11,063 bases of DNA from Planctomycetaceae bacterium (GTDB lineage: Bacteria; Planctomycetota; Planctomycetia; Planctomycetales; Planctomycetaceae), in assembly GCA_003503535.1 (NCBI GenBank), contig DOCI01000002.1, positions 1,846 to 12,908 of the forward strand, in the 5' to 3' direction. Under the pieces are notes generated by a model that saw only the letters and a list, made by a program, of their open reading frames with translations, was not told where the DNA came from and did not search any database. This document shows positions 6,965 through 11,063 of this stretch, piece after piece. Within the stretch, counting starts at the first letter, position 1; every line of letters begins with the position of its first letter. Position numbers and translations under genes: made by a program.

Positions 6965-8356
6965 CTATTTGATGATCGTAGCATCTTCCGGAGCGATCAA
7001 AATTTCAACGGGTTTGGTTGCGACCGGTTTGCGGGAAAGATCCGACTCATCAATGCTGATTGAGATTTTGCCGTCCATCGCCTGCTCGGTCACGTCGATT
7101 GGTTTCTTGGCCGTTTGTTCGGGCAGTGGCTTGGCTTCAAGTGACTGTTCCGGAGACATTGTTGCAGGTTCACTGGCTGCTGGGCTCTCCTGAATTTTAG
7201 TCAGTGTAGAAGCAGCAGGCAGCGGATTGATACTGGAAGGCTCCTGTTCTGGTCGAGGCCAGGCAACTCCATTCATGCGTTCGCGGTACAATACCAGTGC
7301 ACTGACCGCATGATACAGCGGGCCGCATTCAGCGGATTCATCGCGATATTTGATCAACTTCTCGCTGATATGCTGAATGCCCTGCTCAATCCATTTGTCA
7401 TCCAGTTGAGTCTGGTCGGCTCCGACCACAATCCATTCCATCATATGACCGCTCGATGCAATCTGTTCGCTGAAGGATTTCGGATAGCCATAGCCTCGGA
7501 AGTAATTGGTGGGGAACGAACCGTCTGGTCGTTGCAGAGATTTTGCAGCGACGAGGTAGCGTTTGATCTTCTGATCGGCCTGCAGCCAGACTCCACGAAT
7601 TTCACCACCATTGCGGACGTGATTGTTTCGGGCAGCAGAAAGTGCATACAGATTGTGAGTTCCGCCGCAAGCTGCCTCGGTAACCTGAGTATTGATTTGA
7701 TTCTGAACCAGTTTCTCGAGATTCCATGTTTCTCCGCGACGGGTCATCCAGGTGTCGTCTTCATCGAGATAGTGAGTCAGGAACCAGAGTGTCCATGTCA
7801 ATTCTTCGCGAGGATTCAAATCCGCTTTTGCATTATCGATGATGTTCTGAATCGTGATCGGACCATCGTCCGTCATAAATGTGTGTTCGTAGGGGAAGTT
7901 GCACATCACCATCAATGCGAGGGATTGATTCGGGTGCCCTTCGAAGTGATAAGGCTTCGTGAACCGATGAGCCCGTCCGCCATGCACTGTTTTTTCAAAC
8001 CAGGGCAGCCCACGGAACTGAGGATTGGTTTGTGACAACCAGTCAGATGCAGGAACAAGGGTGCCGTTGTAGTCGACCAGAAAATCGTGACGATACGCAT
8101 TCATTCCGTGATAAATTTGCCAGGGAGAATGCTCGTTGGCAATCAAATACCGTCTACTCGAAACTTCAATCGCTTCGTCAACGAGTTTCAACAATTCCTG
8201 ATTGCTGGAATGTGTTGTTTTCGGAATAATACGCGGAGACTGAATGACACCCTGCTGAGCAGGTGCATAGTTAGGCTCTTTGAATTGCCCAAAAGTCAAA
8301 TTTGCCGAAACAAAAACGGCCAAATACGTGCAACAGGCGAGATGCTTACTGATCAT
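6965..8356 (-). CDS. Secreted protein with terpenoid-cyclase-like helical repeats, unknown function
   Basis: The 463-residue product begins MISKHLACCTYLAVFVSANLTFGQ, a probable Sec signal peptide cleaved near residue 23. Residues about 52-365 look all-helical, with segments such as AAKSLQRPDGSFPTNYF (270-286) resembling the QxxDGS/F repeats of (alpha/alpha)6 toroid proteins (squalene cyclase and prenyltransferase-like folds). Conserved-looking Cys/His clusters are EAACGGTHN (228-236), SSGHMMEW (301-308) and ECGPLYHAVSALVLY (343-357). Residues 366-463 are a low-complexity tail rich in Pro, Ala, Glu, Ser and Thr. The signal peptide predicts export; enzyme activity is not established. The start at 8356 has a weak purine stretch upstream. 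The gene stands alone with its own terminator and a possibly structured leader. The fold assignment is moderate and the function unknown. Confidence 0.85.
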   Translation of the reverse strand: MISKHLACCTYLAVFVSANLTFGQFKEPNYAPAQQGVIQSPRIIPKTTHSSNQELLKLVDEAIEVSSRRYLIANEHSPWQIYHGMNAYRHDFLVDYNGTLVPASDWLSQTNPQFRGLPWFEKTVHGGRAHRFTKPYHFEGHPNQSLALMVMCNFPYEHTFMTDDGPITIQNIIDNAKADLNPREELTWTLWFLTHYLDEDDTWMTRRGETWNLEKLVQNQINTQVTEAACGGTHNLYALSAARNNHVRNGGEIRGVWLQADQKIKRYLVAAKSLQRPDGSFPTNYFRGYGYPKSFSEQIASSGHMMEWIVVGADQTQLDDKWIEQGIQHISEKLIKYRDESAECGPLYHAVSALVLYRERMNGVAWPRPEQEPSSINPLPAASTLTKIQESPAASEPATMSPEQSLEAKPLPEQTAKKPIDVTEQAMDGKISISIDESDLSRKPVATKPVEILIAPEDATIIK

Positions 8357-8424
8357 CGTCGAATGATTTCTCTCAACTGTGGATAATGAATGAGTGGCGA
8401 GCAGACAGCGGAACTGGAGACATT

Positions 8425-8574
8425 CCGTCTCGGCAAGATGTACTGCTTACATCGGTCGATGAAAGCCCTGAAGATGCCCAAAAAGTTTGACTGATTACAG
8501 TAATCGTTCAGGTCGACACCGCAGGCAAGGTTTCTCCGCATAAACGGAATAGTCGACCTAAATTGCCGAGACGG
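8425..8574 (-). ncRNA. Candidate structured 5' leader RNA (or small inverted-repeat element)
   Basis: A perfect 12-bp pairing closes the segment: CCGTCTCGGCAA (8425-8436) with TTGCCGAGACGG (8563-8574). Inside are three further hairpins: GATGTA-CTGCT-TACATC (8437-8453), directly abutting the outer stem; an 11-bp stem with one mismatch centred on GATTACAGTAATC (8488-8510); and AGGTCGAC (8510-8517) with GTCGACCT (8552-8559). This is the layout of a multi-branched RNA. On the minus strand TATGAT at 8584-8579 would place a transcription start near the outer stem, and the segment would be in the 5' leader of the gene starting at 8356. The -35 is poor. It does not match a riboswitch class I recognise. 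A mobile palindromic element is the alternative. Confidence 0.35.
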
Positions 8575-8727
8575 TCGTATCATATTCCAGACCAGACCTT
8601 CTCCGGTAGATGAGTCTGATTAATCGAATTCCTTGCAACTTTTACGCATCATCGAGTGCAAGTTGACGCAACATTTTGCAGGATCTTTCGTCGGGCACTG
8701 CCCGTTTGAATGGATTTATCTATCTTT

Positions 8728-8887
8728 TCTTAACCCGAAGCTTCAGCGAGGGGCACGCGTTGATGGTTGATGACGCTCTCTCTGCGTTGACGATATCTTG
8801 CATGAGAAGACATAAACTTTATGTGGATTTAAGTTCAAACGAATTATAGTCTGAACGCCGTCCCCTCGCTGACGCGTCGGGTTAAGA
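8728..8887. repeat. 160-bp palindromic element (MITE- or REPIN-like)
   Basis: The ends are inverted repeats: 8728-8753 pairs with 8862-8887 at 24 of 26 positions, outermost bases TCTTAACCCG and CGGGTTAAGA, inner bases GCGAGGGG and CCCCTCGC. After three mismatches five more bases pair (8757-8761 with 8854-8858), giving 29 of 34. The right arm contains the palindrome GACGCGTC. The interior of about 90 bases has no coding capacity. No target-site duplication is evident. This is the strongest repeat-like structure in the window. Confidence 0.75.
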
Positions 8888-8898
8888 TGATCAATGAC

Positions 8899-8933
8899 AA
8901 AAAGCCCTGGCCATAAGAATGGCCAGAGCTTTT
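8899..8933 (-). terminator. Rho-independent terminator of the Tyr/Gly-rich lipoprotein gene
   Basis: On the minus strand, 8920-8933 and 8900-8913 form a 14-bp stem (AAAAGC, CTGGCCA arms) with one G-U wobble and a 6-base loop, and the sequence runs into TTTTT (8903-8899). It lies 64 bases after the stop at 8998. Confidence 0.85.
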
Positions 8934-8997
8934 CGTTCAGAGTCGGGAATCGCCGTAAAACGGCTCTTCACGAGAAACTACATCAATGGGATACAAA

Positions 8998-9600
8998 TTA
9001 TTCGGTATCACCCTGATAGAAGAAATCGCTGGGACCTTTGTGCGTGTAGTACGGATACGTCACCACTCCACCCGGCTGATTTTGTTCCGGGTAGCACAAG
9101 CCACGTGGTTCCTGATAAGTGTACGTGTGATAGTTATATACGCCGCGATGCTGACGTCCGCCGTGATCCCAGCCCTGCTCCTGGTGAGAAGGGGGAGCAT
9201 TGTGGAAGCCTGCATAAGGACCAGCCGGGCAGGGTTGAGTATCAAATTGCCCATAACCCGCATAGGGACTGCGGCCACGAGGGCCAGGCGCCATTCCAGG
9301 GGCCGGGAAGCCTGGATTCACGACTTGACCTTCGACACCCGAACGATAACGGTGCTGTGTGGTCATTTCGCCATACAGATGATTTTGAACCGCCCCTTTG
9401 AGTTCTCCTTCGAGAGGGGGATCGACCCGGCCGACCTGCTGAATCTCGCCCTGAGTCGCTTTCCAGCCTTCCTCATGAACGAGCAGTTGAGCTTCCGGGC
9501 TTTGTCCCCGGACCGTTTGATTGTGCATTGAGCTGCAACCTGAACCCAGGCCAATCAGCAAACCAGCAGCGATTGTAGACTTCCATGTGTTTAGTCGCAT
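8998..9600 (-). CDS. Putative lipoprotein with Tyr/Gly/Pro/His-rich C-terminus
   Basis: From the ATG at 9600 the protein has 200 residues. It starts MRLNTWKSTIAAGLLIGLGSGC, a lipoprotein signal peptide with the lipid-modified Cys at 22. The ATG is preceded by GGGGGA at 7 bases; an in-frame ATG at 9621 has a poorer site and would put seven extra residues ahead of the signal, so 9600 is chosen. Residues about 30-85 are ordinary (QLLVHEEGWKATQGEIQQVG). From about 90 the chain is low in complexity and rich in Tyr, Gly, Pro, His and Gln (PYAGYGQFD, HTYTYQEP, YPYYTHKGP). No enzyme motif is visible. An envelope or surface role is inferred from the signal only. A promoter and terminator frame it as a single-gene transcript. 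Confidence 0.83.
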   Translation of the reverse strand: MRLNTWKSTIAAGLLIGLGSGCSSMHNQTVRGQSPEAQLLVHEEGWKATQGEIQQVGRVDPPLEGELKGAVQNHLYGEMTTQHRYRSGVEGQVVNPGFPAPGMAPGPRGRSPYAGYGQFDTQPCPAGPYAGFHNAPPSHQEQGWDHGGRQHRGVYNYHTYTYQEPRGLCYPEQNQPGGVVTYPYYTHKGPSDFFYQGDTE

Positions 9601-9665
9601 TCGAGATTCCCCCACGCTCATCCCGCGTGTCTTCCCTCAAATCGAAGAAACCTCGACTTGTCGGG

Positions 9666-9692
9666 ATTATAAGTAATAATCGGAACGGACAA
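9666..9692 (-). promoter_or_regulatory. Promoter of the Tyr/Gly-rich lipoprotein gene
   Basis: On the minus strand a perfect -10 TATAAT lies at 9671-9666. A -35 candidate, TTGTCC, lies at 9692-9687 with a short 15-base spacer (TTTGTC would give 16). The start of transcription would be near 9659, about 60 bases before the ATG at 9600. Confidence 0.55.
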
Positions 9693-9700
9693 ATTGTCCG
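9686..9700. promoter_or_regulatory. Palindrome overlapping the -35, candidate operator
   Basis: CGGACAA-A-TTGTCCG is a perfect 15-base palindrome covering the -35 candidate of the lipoprotein gene. A second inverted repeat, GATTAT-AAGTA-ATAATC (9665-9681), covers its -10. Such a position suits a dimeric regulator, but the protein is unknown. Confidence 0.45.
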
Positions 9701-10138
9701 TATGTCATTCCGCAGAACGCAATTGTTTTGAGTAACGTCCCCATGAATTCTGGAAGTGATGAAAACAAATTGTGCACGCCTGCGAGTGTGCGGATTATTC
9801 GCCACCCCTCATACACAAAGTGGTTACACCACTAGACCTGATTCGTATATCGGCTAAAATGCCCGTCAGATTACGGAGAATCCGTGTAATTCCTGCGAAC
9901 AACACGATTTGACTAACAGGACGCCGTTGCAGAAATTCTCCAGTCCCTGTAAATTCACACAGAAGTCAAATTTTTCGACTCATCACTATGATATTCTGCG
10001 TCTGACTTCAAAACATTGATCCTTCCAGATTGCATTGACATTTGAATACATGAGTGTCAAAAATCGATTTGCACACCGAGCAAATTGAATTAGCTCTCGA
10101 TCTATTTTCGCCTGCCCGAGCACAAGGAGTGTGTCGTC
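9701..10138. other. Intergenic region between divergent genes
   Basis: No gene is supported. Short symmetric sites seen are AGTGGT-TAC-ACCACT (9819-9833), ACGGA-GAA-TCCGT (9873-9885), GAAGTCA (9962-9968) with TGACTTC (10003-10009), and TTGACA (10035-10040) with TGTCAA (10055-10060). No convincing promoter for the plus-strand gene at 10139 was found. Confidence 0.5.
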
Positions 10139-10882
10139 GTGTTTATTTCTGCCTCGACCGGTTGTTATTCCCACCTGAAATTTGAAGATGCGTGTCAACA
10201 ACTGGCCGATCTGGAATACGATCGCATCGAACTGACCCTGAGTGATCAGGGAGATGATTTTACGATTGCGAGTATCATCGAAGATCCCGATGCCGCAGTT
10301 TCCCGCTGTCGAAATGCCACTCGCCTTTCCATTTGCGCGATCAATATCACCAGCGAAATGAAACCGGACGAATTCCCCAGCCTGTTCAAATTCGCCAAGC
10401 TTCTGAAAATCACTCAGGTGACCATTCCCTCACTGGAGCTGGGAACACCTTTCAATGACGAAACCGATCGTCTCAAAAAACTTGTCACCCTGGCGACTCA
10501 GGATGGCATCCGACTCTCTTTAAAAACGCAAATCGGTCGCCTGACGGAAGACCCACACACAGCCACCGAACTTTGCGGAGCTGTCAAGGGACTGGGACTG
10601 ACACTCGACCCGACCCATTATACGTGTGGCCCGCATCGTGAGCAGGATTACGACATCGTCTTCCCGTTCACAACTCATGTTCACTTCCGCGATTCCACTC
10701 CCGACCAGATGCAGGTCTCGGTTGGGTTGGGAGAAATCGATTACAGCCGCATTATCACCGGCCTCAAACGCTACGATTACCGCCGCGCCTTCAGCGTCGA
10801 CATGATCCCCAGCCTGAGCGACCCCAATTCCCTCGGCCTGGAAATGCGTAAACTCCGCATGCTGCTCGAATCGTTGCTATAA
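10139..10882 (+). CDS. TIM-barrel protein, sugar phosphate isomerase/epimerase (AP2Ec) superfamily
   Basis: The 247-residue protein starts at GTG 10139, supported by AAGGAG (10124-10129) 9 bases upstream. It follows the xylose-isomerase-like TIM-barrel pattern: FISASTGCY (2-10), RIELTL (29-34, Glu31), GLTLDPTH (153-160, Asp157 and His160), THVHFRDS (179-186) and VGLGEIDY (195-202). These are metal- and sugar-binding strands in the family. Two usual metal-ligand positions differ: strand 5 has Lys129 (RLSLKTQIG) where Glu is typical, and strand 8 has Asp221 (FSVDM) where Glu is typical. It is shorter than the usual 260-300 residues. No signal peptide is seen, so it is probably cytoplasmic. Substrate cannot be predicted. 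It is a single gene followed by its own terminator. Confidence 0.8.
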   Translation: MFISASTGCYSHLKFEDACQQLADLEYDRIELTLSDQGDDFTIASIIEDPDAAVSRCRNATRLSICAINITSEMKPDEFPSLFKFAKLLKITQVTIPSLELGTPFNDETDRLKKLVTLATQDGIRLSLKTQIGRLTEDPHTATELCGAVKGLGLTLDPTHYTCGPHREQDYDIVFPFTTHVHFRDSTPDQMQVSVGLGEIDYSRIITGLKRYDYRRAFSVDMIPSLSDPNSLGLEMRKLRMLLESLL

Positions 10883-10893
10883 GATGTAGTAAA

Positions 10894-10995
10894 TCGTCTC
10901 TCGCTTAATGTCACCCGACGTGCACTACTGCTGGCTTAACCGGCAGTTTTTTTTGACTTTGAATTCAAGAATGTGCAAAATTTAACGAGAGACGA
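10894..10995. repeat. Inverted repeat flanking the terminator
   Basis: TCGTCTCTCG (10894-10903) and CGAGAGACGA (10986-10995) are perfect inverted copies, followed inward (after one extra base on the left) by TTAA on both sides. They enclose the terminator at 10927-10954. A 10-bp match at this distance may well arise by chance in 11 kb, so this is a weak call. Confidence 0.3.
10927..10954 (+). terminator. Rho-independent terminator of the TIM-barrel gene
   Basis: ACTGCTGG-CTTAA-CCGGCAGT forms an 8-bp stem with one G-U pair (10927-10947) and runs into eight T (10947-10954). It lies 44 bases after the stop. Confidence 0.92.
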
Positions 10996-11040
10996 AAAGT
11001 AGTGTCCGCTGTGCGCCAGATAGTGTGTACCTTTCAACTC

Positions 11041-11062
11041 TTCCCAAGGTCCTCCTTGGGAA
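11041..11062. other. Perfect 9-bp hairpin at the window edge
   Basis: TTCCCAAGG-TCCT-CCTTGGGAA is a perfect inverted repeat with a 4-base loop. It could be a terminator for a gene beyond the edge or part of another intergenic element. The sequence ends one base later, so it cannot be resolved. Confidence 0.5.
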
Positions 11063-11063
11063 C

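Larger units (their letters stand above)
8357..8997. other. Long intergenic region
   Basis: No gene is supported in these 641 bases. Listed separately are a potentially structured segment (8425-8574), a palindromic element (8728-8887) and a terminator (8899-8933). Between them, CGGGCA-C-TGCCCG at 8692-8704 is a perfect 13-base palindrome of unknown role. It must also hold the promoter of the minus-strand gene starting at 8356. Confidence 0.6.

Noticed and set aside
7310..8035. Plus-strand open frame of 241 codons within the 463-residue protein gene
   Set aside because: The minus-strand frame has a signal peptide, repeats and a terminator; the plus frame has none of these.
8425..8574. Hammerhead ribozyme or integron attC site
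   Set aside because: GATGAAA occurs, but the CUGAUGA core and arrangement of stems are missing; attC core motifs are also absent.
8986..9531. Plus-strand open frame of 181 codons opposite the lipoprotein gene
   Set aside because: The minus-strand frame has a lipobox, ribosome binding site, promoter and terminator, so this is its shadow.
9986..10201. Minus-strand open frame of 71 codons at the start of the TIM-barrel gene
   Set aside because: It overlaps the start and ribosome binding site of the supported gene and has no recognisable product.
1..11063. CRISPR array, prophage, tRNA or rRNA genes, complete insertion sequence
   Set aside because: No regularly spaced direct repeats, integrase, transposase, phage genes, tRNA cloverleaf or rRNA segments were seen on either strand.

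Overview
The window reads as ordinary chromosome from a bacterium that is probably a planctomycete (Planctomycetales, Gimesia/Rubinisphaera-like). The basis is circumstantial: moderate GC, core biosynthesis genes scattered singly instead of in the usual operons, tiny and low-complexity lipoproteins, a secreted helical-toroid-like protein with a proline-rich tail, and long intergenic stretches containing palindromic elements. No rRNA, tRNA or other decisive taxonomic marker is present, so this is inference.

Layout. 1-322 is a leader without a gene. Three co-directional genes follow on the plus strand: guaA (GMP synthetase), a membrane-anchored ankyrin-repeat protein, and argG (argininosuccinate synthase), with gaps of 54 and 69 bases. 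A roughly 119-bp inverted-repeat element (4044-4162) separates argG from a penicillin-binding protein 2-type transpeptidase (4195-6426), which ends at a strong hairpin. Convergent to it on the minus strand lie a 52-residue lipoprotein (6510-6668), a possible 21-codon upstream ORF (6689-6754), and a 463-residue secreted protein of unknown function with terpenoid-cyclase-like repeats (6965-8356) that has its own terminator. The 640-base gap 8357-8997 holds a potentially structured 150-base segment (8425-8574), a 160-bp palindromic element (8728-8887) and the terminator of the next minus-strand gene. That gene encodes a Tyr/Gly/Pro/His-rich lipoprotein (8998-9600) with a recognisable promoter and a 15-bp palindrome over its -35 region. 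After about 540 bases without a gene, a plus-strand TIM-barrel gene of the sugar phosphate isomerase/epimerase superfamily (10139-10882) ends in a textbook terminator.

How the genes relate. GuaA and ArgG both belong to the PP-loop (N-type ATP pyrophosphatase) superfamily and make purine nucleotides and arginine in the cytoplasm. PBP2 and the two lipoproteins concern the cell envelope. I see no multi-gene defence, secretion or biosynthetic system. The most interesting non-gene signals are the three intergenic inverted-repeat structures (4044-4162, 8425-8574, 8728-8887). Two look like miniature mobile or REPIN-like elements, and one could be a structured 5' leader RNA.
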